From NCBI GenBank assembly GCA_023251415.1, contig JAHEYX010000028.1, forward strand, positions 1 through 16,224: 16,224 bases of DNA, in the 5' to 3' direction. Positions 1 through 8,353 of this stretch are shown piece after piece. The notes beneath the pieces are model-generated. The model saw only the letters and a list, made by a program, of their open reading frames with translations. It was not told the DNA's origin and ran no database searches. The position numbers and the translations under genes are program-made. The DNA is from Chitinophagales bacterium. GTDB lineage: Bacteria; Bacteroidota; Bacteroidia; Chitinophagales; CAIODY01. The number at the start of each line of letters is the position of its first letter. The first letter of the stretch is position 1.

Positions 1-2
1 AA

Positions 3-3000
3 ACAGTTGAAAAGGCCATGGCCAGTCCAATTCCTTGTCATGCTGTTTTTATGCATTTTGTAAATCAGTCTAAAGCGGTTACCTGGGCATTTGAACAACA
101 ACTTTCAACAACCTTCAATTACTTTATTGGTCAAGATTATTCAAAATGGGCGAGTAATGTTCATGCTTATGAAACACTACTTGAACAAAATGTATATCCT
201 TCAATCGATGTAAGAATAAGCGGCGCGAATTCAAATTTAAAATACGATTGGATTGTTCACCCTAACGCCAATCCTGACCAAATCAAAATCGTTTATGAAG
301 GGGCGAATGCTATTTCATTAAGCGAAGGGAAATTGCATATTAAAACTTCGATTACTGACTATTTAGAAGCAATTCCGAGTGCTTATCAGTTGGATGCTCA
401 AGGATTACGTCATGAAGTTGCATGCGAATATCGCCTTGTAAATGGAGTAGTTCAATATGCTTTCCCAAATGGTTATGATCGCAGTAGCACATTAATTATT
501 GACCCCGTATTGGTTATTGGCACATACTCCGGTAGTTCGGGAATGACTTTTGGTTTTACTGCAACTTATGATCAATTAGGCGATTTGATTGTTGGTGGAG
601 AGTGTTTTGGAATAGGCTTCCCAACAACACCGGGAGCATATGATTTAACCTTTAATTCGGGGGTTGATTTTGCCATTAATAAATATAATCCAACCGGAAA
701 TCAACAAATCTATGGTACTTATATCGGTGGATCGGGAAGTGATAACCCACGTAGTTTAATTTCAGACAATAGCAATAATTTATACATATTGGGAAATACC
801 GGGTCTACGAATTTTCCGACAACACCAGGTGCATACGACCTCACTTTTAATGGTGGAACAGACCTTACGGTTAGTGTTTTAAATCCTACCGGCAGTACAT
901 TAATTAGTTCAACTTATGTTGGAGGCTCATCTGCTGATGGAACAAATACGATTGGGTTTATAGGCGATGATTTTAATCGTGGAGAGATTAATTTAGATGG
1001 CAACGGTGATATATTAGTGGCAAGTTGTACTAATTCATCAAATTTTCCGGTTACCTCCGGATCGCTTAAAACAACTTTAAGCGGCTTATCAGATGGTATT
1101 GCGTTTAAGATGAATTCCGGTTTAACAGCGATGGCATGGAGTACTTATATCGGTGGATCCGGAAATGATAATGCCATGAGTATTACTACTGATAATTTTA
1201 ACAATGTATTTGTTACCGGTGGAACTGAAAGCAGTAATTTTTTTATACAACCGAGTTCATTTAACAACAGTTATAATGGCCAAGCCGACGGGTACTTGTA
1301 TAAAATTAGTACGAATGGTACTCAACTGTTGGCTTCAACATTTTTAATAGATGATATTACGAACGATCAAGGTTATTTCGTAGATGTTGATCCTTTAAAT
1401 AATGTATATGTAATGGGTTTAAATTATACTGCAATAATTCCATCACCGGGTGTTTACAACAATCCCGGTACGCATCAGTTTATTATGCAGTTCAATAATT
1501 CTTTACAAACTCAGAATTGGAAAACAACACTAGGCGCAAATTCTACTTACTACGATATGATGCCAACAGCCTTTTTAGTGGATAATTGTCGTAACATTTA
1601 CCTCTGTGGACATACCGGAACAACCAATTTGCCGGTTACAGCCAACGCATTTCAATCAGCTATTGCAGGCAGTGATGATTTTTATTTAATAGCACTAACT
1701 GCCAATGCTACGGGTCTTAGTTATGCAACTTACTTTGGAGGTTCTTCATTGGATCACGTAGATGGGGGAACCAGCAGATTCGATAAACGAGGCGTAGTTT
1801 ATGAAGGAGTTTGTTCGGGGTCTATGAATATGCCACTTTCAACCAATGCATTTGGGACTTCGCTTTTAGCCGGTTGGGATGTATACGGGTTCAAGTTTGA
1901 TTTTCAGTCGAACAGCGTCTCTGCTGCCGGATTTGTTGCACCCAACGATACGGGTTGTACTCCAATGATTGTGAATTTTAATAATTTTAGTACCAATTCA
2001 ATTAGTTATTCATGGGATTTTGGTGATGGTACCCCTATTGACACCAATGCAGCTCCATCTCATACTTTTTTAAATCCGGGAAACTATACGGTTACATTTG
2101 TAGCCCATAATCCAAACGCCTGTAATTTAACCGATACAGCATTGTTGCATATTTTAGTTTTGCCCACTACAGCAGCAACAGCGCAATTTTCTATGTCAAC
2201 CAATTGTATTTTGCATCAAGTTGCATTTACGAATCAAAGTAGCGGGTCGACGAACTTTGTGTGGGATTTCGGCGATGGAAGTCCGACCACAACCATAGCC
2301 TCACCGGTACATGTATACACCGGCAATGGGCCTTATACAATTTCACTTATTGCAAATAATCCGTGTGGTTCACCTGACACCACTTCACAGACTATACAAT
2401 TTTCGTTTGTAACTGCACAAACTAATTTGTTAGTAAATGATACCGGATGTGCGCCAATTCAAGTAAGTGTAAGTAACTTGAGTACGAATGCCACTACTTA
2501 TTCCTGGGATTTTGGTGATGGTTCACCACTATCGAATGCCACCACACCAAATCATTTGTATACCAATCCTGGTACTTATCAAATCCAACTGATTGCATTC
2601 AATCCTGCTACTTGCAATGGCAGTGACACGGTTACCATGAACATGATTGTTTTGCCTACTACACTGGCTATTGCTGACTTTAGCTATACCTTAAATTGTG
2701 TAAATAATGCGGTATCCCTCCTTAATCAAAGTGTGAATGCTATAGCTTATCATTGGGATTTTGGTGATGGAGCAACCAGTACGCAAAGCAATCCTACCCA
2801 TGCATATCCGGCACACGGCCCTTATACCATAACGCTTATTGCTTATCAAGCCTGCGGATTTAATGATACCGTACAGAAACAAGTTTATTTTGAATATGTT
2901 AAAGCCGGCTTTTCAAGTATGGTAAGTGTATGTGTTCCTGCTAGCTTTATGGGTACTGATACGTCGCACAATGCCACTGCTATTCAATGGAGTTTTGGTG

Positions 3001-3659
3001 ATGGTAGCTATGCCTCAGCTACTTATGTGCAACATGTTTTTAATCAAGTGGGTTCCTTTCAAATTCAATTAATTGCCTCAAATCCTGCCACCTGCAACAG
3101 TACTGATACAGCTAGACTTAACATTACAGTTTATCCTAATCCAATTGCGGAATTTAACCCGGAGTATACCAATGAAAACGGATCAATGTCGTTTTACTTT
3201 CAAAATTTAAGCAGTGGAGCGTCTGTTTTTGATTGGAGTTTTGGCGATGGTGCACATAGTGCTTCGATTGATGTTTATCATACCTTTGGTTTGCATAATG
3301 ATTATGTAGTTTGTTTAAAAGCCATTAGTCCACAAGGATGTATTGACACAACCTGTCATGAGATTGTTGCTATACCGCATATTGGTATCCCTAATGCTTT
3401 TTCTCCAAATGGCGATAATTTAGATGATGTATTTAAAGTACTTTGTGATAAGCCTGAAATGATAGTTTCTTACCATTTGCAAATCTTTAATCGCTGGGGT
3501 GAACGCGTTTTTGAATCTACTGATTATAATTTTGGTTGGAATGGCTACTATAAAGAATTGCTTCAACCTATTAGTGTTTTTGTTTATGTGGCAGATGTTC
3601 GTTTTGAAAATTCAAAATGGGATTTTCATCAAAAAGGGGATGTTACCTTGATACGTTAA
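3..3659 (+). CDS. Large secreted PKD-repeat protein with T9SS type B sorting domain (5' end outside window)
   Basis: A cell-surface or secreted protein, probably exported by the type IX secretion system. Residues are numbered from the Met at base 18. Residues 1-162 resemble the N-terminal domain found ahead of SBBP propellers in Bacteroidota (FIGQDYSKWASNV, YEGANAISLSEGKLHIKTS, ending IIDPVLV). Seven propeller blades begin near residues 168, 233, 298, 375, 440, 502 and 570 with (S/G)TYxGGS-type strands. Six PKD domains follow, with the W of W(D/S)FGDG at 666, 749, 830, 913, 991 and 1073. The tail, 1122-1213 (PNAFSPNGDNLDDVFKV, FNRWGERVF, GWNGYY), matches the gliding-motility-associated type B sorting domain. 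The Met at 18 is not the true start: the frame stays open to base 3, there is no signal peptide, and the N-terminal domain begins mid-fold. The ligand is unknown; adhesin or matrix roles are inference. Confidence 0.9.
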   Translation, partial: TVEKAMASPIPCHAVFMHFVNQSKAVTWAFEQQLSTTFNYFIGQDYSKWASNVHAYETLLEQNVYPSIDVRISGANSNLKYDWIVHPNANPDQIKIVYEGANAISLSEGKLHIKTSITDYLEAIPSAYQLDAQGLRHEVACEYRLVNGVVQYAFPNGYDRSSTLIIDPVLVIGTYSGSSGMTFGFTATYDQLGDLIVGGECFGIGFPTTPGAYDLTFNSGVDFAINKYNPTGNQQIYGTYIGGSGSDNPRSLISDNSNNLYILGNTGSTNFPTTPGAYDLTFNGGTDLTVSVLNPTGSTLISSTYVGGSSADGTNTIGFIGDDFNRGEINLDGNGDILVASCTNSSNFPVTSGSLKTTLSGLSDGIAFKMNSGLTAMAWSTYIGGSGNDNAMSITTDNFNNVFVTGGTESSNFFIQPSSFNNSYNGQADGYLYKISTNGTQLLASTFLIDDITNDQGYFVDVDPLNNVYVMGLNYTAIIPSPGVYNNPGTHQFIMQFNNSLQTQNWKTTLGANSTYYDMMPTAFLVDNCRNIYLCGHTGTTNLPVTANAFQSAIAGSDDFYLIALTANATGLSYATYFGGSSLDHVDGGTSRFDKRGVVYEGVCSGSMNMPLSTNAFGTSLLAGWDVYGFKFDFQSNSVSAAGFVAPNDTGCTPMIVNFNNFSTNSISYSWDFGDGTPIDTNAAPSHTFLNPGNYTVTFVAHNPNACNLTDTALLHILVLPTTAATAQFSMSTNCILHQVAFTNQSSGSTNFVWDFGDGSPTTTIASPVHVYTGNGPYTISLIANNPCGSPDTTSQTIQFSFVTAQTNLLVNDTGCAPIQVSVSNLSTNATTYSWDFGDGSPLSNATTPNHLYTNPGTYQIQLIAFNPATCNGSDTVTMNMIVLPTTLAIADFSYTLNCVNNAVSLLNQSVNAIAYHWDFGDGATSTQSNPTHAYPAHGPYTITLIAYQACGFNDTVQKQVYFEYVKAGFSSMVSVCVPASFMGTDTSHNATAIQWSFGDGSYASATYVQHVFNQVGSFQIQLIASNPATCNSTDTARLNITVYPNPIAEFNPEYTNENGSMSFYFQNLSSGASVFDWSFGDGAHSASIDVYHTFGLHNDYVVCLKAISPQGCIDTTCHEIVAIPHIGIPNAFSPNGDNLDDVFKVLCDKPEMIVSYHLQIFNRWGERVFESTDYNFGWNGYYKELLQPISVFVYVADVRFENSKWDFHQKGDVTLIR
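618..851 (+). repeat. Duplicated propeller-blade motif FPTTPGAYDLTFN
   Basis: The same 13 residues are encoded at 618-656 and 813-851, 195 bases (65 residues) apart, in consecutive blades of the propeller. The two 39-base copies differ at nine positions, and every difference is synonymous. This marks the blade period and shows that the protein sequence is conserved while the DNA has drifted. Confidence 0.8.
1950..3350 (+). repeat. Six tandem PKD domains arranged as three two-domain units
   Basis: The W codon of the W(D/S)FGDG motif falls at 2013, 2262, 2505, 2754, 2988 and 3234, a spacing of 78-83 residues. Domains 1, 3 and 5 share a GC/VCxP-type opening and an NPxxCN...DT ending. Domains 2 and 4 share an NC opening, (G)PYTI(S/T)LIA and a (P/A)CG ending. 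The real repeat unit is therefore a pair of domains of about 492 bases (2013 to 2505) and 483 bases (2505 to 2988). Domains 5 and 6 are the most diverged, with WSFGDG instead of WDFGDG. Confidence 0.8.
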
Positions 3660-3692
3660 TGGCTTTCATTTTTATTTCTCATTTAATTTCAG

Positions 3693-3714
3693 CAATTTTG
3701 CAACAGAAAAAGGA
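3693..3714 (+). promoter_or_regulatory. Possible -7 element and ribosome binding site of hppD
   Basis: CAATTTTG at 3693-3700 matches the Bacteroidota -7 consensus TAnnTTTG except for the first base. No clear TTTG -33 box lies at the right distance upstream. AAGGAAA ending at 3716, with AGGA at 3711-3714, sits five bases before the ATG at 3720 and could act as a ribosome binding site. If the -7 call is right, the leader is only about a dozen bases long. Confidence 0.25.
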
Positions 3715-3719
3715 AATTT

Positions 3720-4853
3720 ATGAACACCACTACTTCAATTCCTGTTGAACAGGATACCCTTGTTAATGACTTTTTACCCCTTCACGGTACAGATTACATT
3801 GAATTATATGTAGGCAATGCCAAACAAGCAGCCCATTATTATAAAACGGCGTTTGGTTTCCAAAGTTTAGCTTATAGCGGCCCGGAAACCGGTGTTAAAG
3901 ATCGTGTAAGTTATGTGTTGGTGCAAAATAAAATGCGTTTAATGCTTACGTCACCTTTGCACAGTGACAGTCCGATTGCTGAACATCATAAAAAGCATGG
4001 CGACGGTGTTAAAGTATTGGCACTGATGGTTGATGATGCTTATGACGCTTATGAGCAAACCGTTAAACGTGGCGGTAAATCATACATGGAGCCGCAAACA
4101 TTAACTGATGCAAATGGTGAAATTCGCGTGAGCGGCATACATACTTATGGTGAAGTGGTGCATTTGTTTGTAGAACGTAAAAACTACAAAGGTGTTTTTA
4201 TGCCTGGTTTTGAACCTTGGAAGAGCGCTTATAATCCTACACCGGTTGGATTAGAATATGTAGATCATTGCGTAGGAAATGTGGGTTGGAATCAAATGAA
4301 CCCTTGGGTTAAATTTTACGAAGAAGTAATGGGTTTTAAAAATATTTTGTCGTTTGATGACAAAGATATTTCTACAGAATATTCTGCTTTAATGAGTAAA
4401 GTAATGAGTAATGGAAATGGCTATGTTAAGTTTCCAATCAATGAACCGGCAGAAGGAAAGAAAAAGTCACAAGTGGAAGAGTACCTTGAATTTTACGAAG
4501 GAGAAGGTACACAACACATTGCGATTGCTACAAAAGACATCGTTAGCACCGTTCGTGAATTGATGGCGCGTGGGGTAGAATTTCTAAAAGTACCTGCCTC
4601 TTATTATGATGATTTAATTGAGCGTGTTGGTGCTATTGAAGAAGATCTTGAACCCTTAAAAGAACTTGGTATTTTGGTTGATCGTGATGATGAAGGTTAT
4701 TTGCTTCAGTTATTTACTAAACCGGTAGAAGATCGTCCTACCATGTTCTATGAAATAATCCAACGTAAAGGAGCTAAATCTTTTGGCAAAGGAAATTTCA
4801 AGGCGTTATTTGAAGCTATCGAAAGAGAACAAGCGGTTCGAGGAAATTTGTAA
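3720..4853 (+). CDS. hppD: 4-hydroxyphenylpyruvate dioxygenase
   Basis: A cytoplasmic Fe(II) dioxygenase that converts 4-hydroxyphenylpyruvate and O2 to homogentisate and CO2 in tyrosine catabolism. At 377 residues it is the usual length. The N-terminal vicinal-oxygen-chelate domain begins HGTDYIELYVGNAKQAAHYY. The catalytic C-terminal domain begins near residue 175 (GLEYVDHCVGNV). The three iron ligands are visible: His183 in VDHCVGN, His266 in GTQHIAIAT and Glu345 in MFYEIIQRKG. The C-terminal GKGNFKALFEAIEREQ.RRG-type helix, which gates the active site in this family, is intact. The ATG at 3720 follows a purine-rich AAGGAAA. The gene stands alone: homogentisate dioxygenase and the rest of the pathway are not in the window. 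Neither neighbour relates to tyrosine. Confidence 0.97.
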   Translation: MNTTTSIPVEQDTLVNDFLPLHGTDYIELYVGNAKQAAHYYKTAFGFQSLAYSGPETGVKDRVSYVLVQNKMRLMLTSPLHSDSPIAEHHKKHGDGVKVLALMVDDAYDAYEQTVKRGGKSYMEPQTLTDANGEIRVSGIHTYGEVVHLFVERKNYKGVFMPGFEPWKSAYNPTPVGLEYVDHCVGNVGWNQMNPWVKFYEEVMGFKNILSFDDKDISTEYSALMSKVMSNGNGYVKFPINEPAEGKKKSQVEEYLEFYEGEGTQHIAIATKDIVSTVRELMARGVEFLKVPASYYDDLIERVGAIEEDLEPLKELGILVDRDDEGYLLQLFTKPVEDRPTMFYEIIQRKGAKSFGKGNFKALFEAIEREQAVRGNL

Positions 4854-4870
4854 TAAGGCAGTTTATTAAA

Positions 4871-4894
4871 TACGAAGTAAATTAGAATTTCGTA
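4871..4894. terminator. Possible bidirectional hairpin between convergent genes
   Basis: TACGAA at 4871-4876 and TTCGTA at 4889-4894 form a six-base inverted repeat around an AT-rich loop, and AAATT/AATTT inside can pair as an alternative. It lies where hppD (+) and the small membrane gene (-) converge and overlaps the end of the latter. On the plus strand it is followed by A-rich rather than T-rich sequence, so it is not a classical intrinsic terminator. Confidence 0.25.
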
Positions 4895-5202
4895 AGAAAA
4901 AAGTAAGTGTATAAGGTTGGCAAAAATGTCAATCCTTCTGCAATACAAGCGCCTAGAAGCAAACCGAAACCCCAATTTTTGTTTCCACGAATCAACATAA
5001 TAATCCCAGCTGCAAATGCAGGGAAACAGCCAATAGGAAGTAAGGACAAGGTCGAATCCAATAAATTACTGGAATCACTTATCGTGAGGTAAGGTAAATG
5101 TAAACCGGTATTGTAAATCAACCCTATTGCAAGGCATAGCGCGTAAGTTAGTAAGACGGTGCTCACACAGATGCGAATAAACTTGTTTAATTCAACTTCC
5201 AT
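4882..5202 (-). CDS. Small integral membrane protein of unknown function
   Basis: A 106-residue hydrophobic protein that I do not recognise. Roughly three membrane segments are visible: residues 10-30 (after an N-terminal MEVELNKFIR), 52-70 (LSLLPIGCFPAFAAGIIML) and 76-102, separated by a short polar stretch and an RGNKN turn. The ATG at 5202 lies three bases after the stop of the upstream outer-membrane gene on the same strand. That tight spacing, plus the consistent membrane-protein composition, argues that it is real and co-transcribed with that gene. A role in assembly of, or in the same envelope process as, the barrel protein is inference from operon context only. Confidence 0.7.
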   Translation of the reverse strand: MEVELNKFIRICVSTVLLTYALCLAIGLIYNTGLHLPYLTISDSSNLLDSTLSLLPIGCFPAFAAGIIMLIRGNKNWGFGLLLGACIAEGLTFLPTLYTYFFLTKF

Positions 5203-5205
5203 ATT

Positions 5206-6951
5206 TTAGAAGAGCATAGCATTACGTGCAAAATTGAGGCGAACACCTATGCCATAATAATCTTCTAAACGATTCAAACTGCTAACTTTTGCTTGTTGTG
5301 TACGATGAATATAATTTAAGTCCAAATACATGTTGTGTGCGAATTGATACGAAACCACTAAATCGGCAACAAATATTTTGGTATTTACTCCTCCACCGGT
5401 ATTATAGCTGAAAGCTGCATCACCATTATCTTTTAAGAAACGAGAAGGGCGATTATTATAACTGATTAATGGGTTTTGTCCCCAATCACTATTGGCGGTG
5501 TCTAAACCTATGCTTTGCACTGCGAACGAATAGGTAACGGTAAAACGTTGTACAGGTTGGTAATGTACCTTTCCGCAAACTTCTTTAAAATTAGCTCCTG
5601 AAGGATGAGCTAAGGCTTGATTGTAGTGGGTGTAATTTGCCAAACTATCGCGATGAGAGTAAGTATAAGGGCGCACAATATTAATTTCTGCAGTGGCATC
5701 TAAATTAGCAATACCAAATACGTTTACATATTTTAAACCGGCTTGTATTCCATTTTTATTGGTCCAAACTTTACGATTGGCTCTAATCTGATTAAAATTA
5801 AATTCATCCAATAAAAATTGACCATATAATTCGAAATGCTTGAATAATAAGACACTTGCATCGGCACCCATCACAGCATTATCAGGGCTGCCTAATGCTT
5901 GTTCTACTTGTCGATAAAATACAACCGGTACTAAGTACTGCAATTCGTATTGATTGTTTCGCGAAAAAATAACGCCTTCGTAAACACCTATTTTAACCTT
6001 GTTGGTCAAGTTAAAATTGAGATGATGAAATGCGGCGAATTTTTTCGGGTATAAAAAATCACCGTGCGTTGGATCGTGTTGTTTGATTAATTGCGTGAAA
6101 ATATTTTGATAATCAAACTTACCATAATGTGTACTAACTTTTAAAAATAGTTGGCTATTGCTGTTGTCACTTAAGAACAAAGAGCGCATGCCATAGCCAA
6201 GGAAAACTTTATCTTGTCCGAAACTGAATCGCACAATGTTTTTAAGGGCAGAGAATGTAATATAACCGCGCGCATCTAAAAAATCGACACCCGAAAATTT
6301 TAATGGACCGTTTAATTTATTGTCTAATTTATAATATCCAACGCCAGGAACTGCTAAGTATTTGTTGGTGTATTCTTTAACATAAGCAGGTGCTGACCAT
6401 TGGTTTTCGCCGATATAGGAATAAAAGCCTAAGCGCTTCAAAAAGTTTCCTCTTATTTCAATACCTCGCGTATTATAAAACATAAAATGAGGATCGCTTG
6501 ATAAGCCGCCAACGGAATTAGCAGAAGCGCCACCACCTTGATAAAACAGCACCGGATTTACTTTTAAATCTAATTTACTGTCTGACAAAGAGTATAAATC
6601 AGTGGTCTTACTGTAAAACAAATTGAAAAGTGCATAATTACTGTTATTACTGGCATTGTCGCCACAATATTCATCATTATCGTTATAAAGCCATTGTAAA
6701 TTCTTACGATCTACATTCGTTAATTTGATGTTTTCTGAATCTAATGCAAGAATGTAAGTAGCTATTTGGTCTCTGGAAATTCCTTTGTTGAAGGAGTTGA
6801 AGTCGGGAGCAAATTGCCCACTGCGAATCTCCATTCGATCTATCCATTGATAGTCGGTGCGATTTAAAGGAATACTTGTACTTTGCGCATAAGTTGTGAA
6901 ATTAAAAACAGTAACAAGCAGAACGAATAGGGAGGAGTATGCTTTTATCAT
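5206..6951 (-). CDS. Wzi/RemB-like outer-membrane beta-barrel protein
   Basis: A 581-residue exported protein, probably a beta-barrel of the outer membrane. It resembles the Bacteroidota proteins annotated as capsule-assembly Wzi family or gliding protein RemB. The ATG at 6951 gives a clean signal peptide, MIKAYSSLFVLLVTVFNFTTYAQ, so I prefer it to an upstream in-frame TTG at 6972. A periplasmic-looking region (about 25-110) precedes many alternating amphipathic strands rich in Tyr and Phe. Recognisable segments are FSFGQDKVFLGYGMRSLFLSDNS near residue 242, then YELQYLVPVVFYRQVEQALGSPDNA and LYGQFLLDEF in the second half. The C-terminus is a typical barrel-end strand (GVRLNFARNAMLF). It is followed after three bases by the small membrane protein. 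The family name comes from recalled sequence patterns; substrate and any role in capsule or gliding are not shown here. Confidence 0.72.
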   Translation of the reverse strand: MIKAYSSLFVLLVTVFNFTTYAQSTSIPLNRTDYQWIDRMEIRSGQFAPDFNSFNKGISRDQIATYILALDSENIKLTNVDRKNLQWLYNDNDEYCGDNASNNSNYALFNLFYSKTTDLYSLSDSKLDLKVNPVLFYQGGGASANSVGGLSSDPHFMFYNTRGIEIRGNFLKRLGFYSYIGENQWSAPAYVKEYTNKYLAVPGVGYYKLDNKLNGPLKFSGVDFLDARGYITFSALKNIVRFSFGQDKVFLGYGMRSLFLSDNSNSQLFLKVSTHYGKFDYQNIFTQLIKQHDPTHGDFLYPKKFAAFHHLNFNLTNKVKIGVYEGVIFSRNNQYELQYLVPVVFYRQVEQALGSPDNAVMGADASVLLFKHFELYGQFLLDEFNFNQIRANRKVWTNKNGIQAGLKYVNVFGIANLDATAEINIVRPYTYSHRDSLANYTHYNQALAHPSGANFKEVCGKVHYQPVQRFTVTYSFAVQSIGLDTANSDWGQNPLISYNNRPSRFLKDNGDAAFSYNTGGGVNTKIFVADLVVSYQFAHNMYLDLNYIHRTQQAKVSSLNRLEDYYGIGVRLNFARNAMLF

Positions 6952-6952
6952 G

Positions 6953-6995
6953 AGATTCGATTTGTTTGACAATATTACTCAATTATTTCGAATCT
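6953..6995. repeat. 8-bp inverted repeat in the divergent intergenic region
   Basis: AGATTCGA at 6953-6960 and TCGAATCT at 6988-6995 are exact reverse complements separated by 27 bases. The first arm begins two bases upstream of the outer-membrane gene's ATG, so the repeat would lie in its leader RNA or promoter. It could be an operator or a leader hairpin; chance cannot be excluded for an 8-bp arm. Confidence 0.35.
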
Positions 6996-7037
6996 ATTAT
7001 TTCATACGGCAAATTCTATTTTCAGCCCTACAAGTTT

Positions 7038-7065
7038 TTTGTATTGAATTTTTTTTACACATTTG
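7038..7065 (+). promoter_or_regulatory. Candidate promoter of the MFS transporter gene
   Basis: TTTG at 7038-7041 is followed after 16 bases by CACATTTG at 7058-7065. This fits the Bacteroidota -33 TTTG / -7 TAnnTTTG pattern with one mismatch. Because the ATG is at 7071, transcription from this site would give a leaderless or nearly leaderless mRNA. Confidence 0.3.
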
Positions 7066-7070
7066 CAACA

Positions 7071-8339
7071 ATGAATCAAGAACACCATTTTCGTTGGAAA
7101 GATTATTTATCTGCAACCATTATTGTTGCTGCACTTGGCTATTTTGTAGATATTTATGATTTAATATTATTTAGTATAGTACGCAAGCAAAGCTTAATAG
7201 GCATAGGTGTTCCTATCGATAAAATTCAAGAAATTGGATTGGTATTATTAAATGTTCAGATGATTGGTATGTTAACCGGCGGTATCTTTTGGGGCATTTT
7301 AGGGGATAAAAAAGGTCGTTTATCGGTTTTATTTGGTTCGATTTTACTGTATTCATTAGCTAATATTGCGAACGGATTGGTTCAAAATACTATGCAATAT
7401 GGTATTTTGCGATTTATAGCCGGCTTTGGATTGGCTGGCGAGTTGGGGGCCGGAATTACTTTAGTAAGTGAAATGCTTCCGAAGGAGAAACGAGGTTATG
7501 GAACGATGCTGGTTGCCACTATTGGTGTTTCAGGTGCTGTGTTTGCAGGTTTTGTAGGGATATTTTTTGAAACAGTTGTAAACGGTTGGCGCATTTGTTA
7601 TTATATCGGTGGGGGATTAGGACTTACCTTATTGTTTATGCGTATTGGCTTATTTGAATCCGGAATGTATGATGCAATCAAACACCACGAAGTCAAAAAA
7701 GGCGACTTTAGTATGTTGTTTACCAATTGGGTGCGTTTCAAAAAGTACTTGAAATGTATTCTAATTGGACTTCCAATATGGTATACCATAGGAATCTTAA
7801 TTACCTTTTCTCCGGAATTGGCGAAAGCAATTGGCGTGGTTGGTGAAATTAAAGCAGCTAAAGCTATTATGTTTTTTTATGCCGGTGTTACAGTAGGTGA
7901 CTTTTTAAGTGGTGCCATGAGTCAATGGTTAAAAAGCAGGAAAAAGGTTATTGTCATATTCTTACTGCTTTTGGTGGTTACTTTAATTCCGTTCTTTAAT
8001 GCTAATGGTATTACTGCTGCAACCTACTATTGGATTATCGTGGCGGTCGGAATAGGGGCAGGTTTTTGGGCTGTTATAGTGACAATCGCAGCCGAAAGTT
8101 TTGGCACAAATTTAAGATCAACAGTTACGACCACTGTACCTAATTTTATTCGAGGAGCATTATTCTTTATTTCATTATTGTTTACCTATTTGCAAGTGCT
8201 CTTAAAATCTTCGTTGGGAAAGGAGCAAGCTTTAATTTGGAGTGCAATAATTACAGGTTGTATTATGATTATAATTCCTTTATTAACCGTGTTTACCATG
8301 AAGGAAACGTATGGTAAGGAATTAGATTACACCGAGTAA
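7071..8339 (+). CDS. MFS transporter
   Basis: A 422-residue inner-membrane secondary transporter of the major facilitator superfamily with about twelve hydrophobic helices. Helix 1 follows FRWKDYLSATIIVAALGYFVDIYDLILF. The conserved loop 2-3 motif is visible as GILGDKKGR (residues 75-83). A second-half helix near FFYAGVTVGDFLSGAMSQWL and the loop SRKK resemble the equivalent motif in the C-terminal half. The Asp in GYFVDIYDL in helix 1 recalls the metabolite:proton symporter branch (GxxxDxYD), so a proton-coupled carboxylate, sugar or osmolyte carrier is possible; the substrate cannot be read from sequence. The ATG at 7071 is preferred to an in-frame TTG at 6966, which would add 35 residues with no counterpart in the family. 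It is divergent from the outer-membrane gene and converges with the next one, leaving only 14 bases between stops. Confidence 0.88.
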   Translation: MNQEHHFRWKDYLSATIIVAALGYFVDIYDLILFSIVRKQSLIGIGVPIDKIQEIGLVLLNVQMIGMLTGGIFWGILGDKKGRLSVLFGSILLYSLANIANGLVQNTMQYGILRFIAGFGLAGELGAGITLVSEMLPKEKRGYGTMLVATIGVSGAVFAGFVGIFFETVVNGWRICYYIGGGLGLTLLFMRIGLFESGMYDAIKHHEVKKGDFSMLFTNWVRFKKYLKCILIGLPIWYTIGILITFSPELAKAIGVVGEIKAAKAIMFFYAGVTVGDFLSGAMSQWLKSRKKVIVIFLLLLVVTLIPFFNANGITAATYYWIIVAVGIGAGFWAVIVTIAAESFGTNLRSTVTTTVPNFIRGALFFISLLFTYLQVLLKSSLGKEQALIWSAIITGCIMIIIPLLTVFTMKETYGKELDYTE

Positions 8340-8353
8340 TTAACTGCACGTGA

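Noticed and set aside
18..20. ATG at 18 as the start of the PKD protein
   Set aside because: The frame is open upstream to base 3, no signal peptide follows, and the N-terminal domain is already under way, so the gene begins outside the window.
2691..2882. 63-residue open frame on the minus strand
   Set aside because: It is antisense to the well-supported PKD domains and has no recognisable protein features.
4748..4975. 75-residue open frame on the minus strand overlapping the end of hppD
   Set aside because: It lies across the conserved catalytic end of hppD and conflicts with the better-supported small membrane gene.
4907..5092. 61-residue open frame on the plus strand
   Set aside because: It is antisense to the small membrane gene, which has better operon context and composition.
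6966..7070. TTG start giving the MFS protein 35 extra residues
   Set aside because: The extension is not typical of the family and overlaps the predicted promoter; the ATG at 7071 gives a normal N-terminus.
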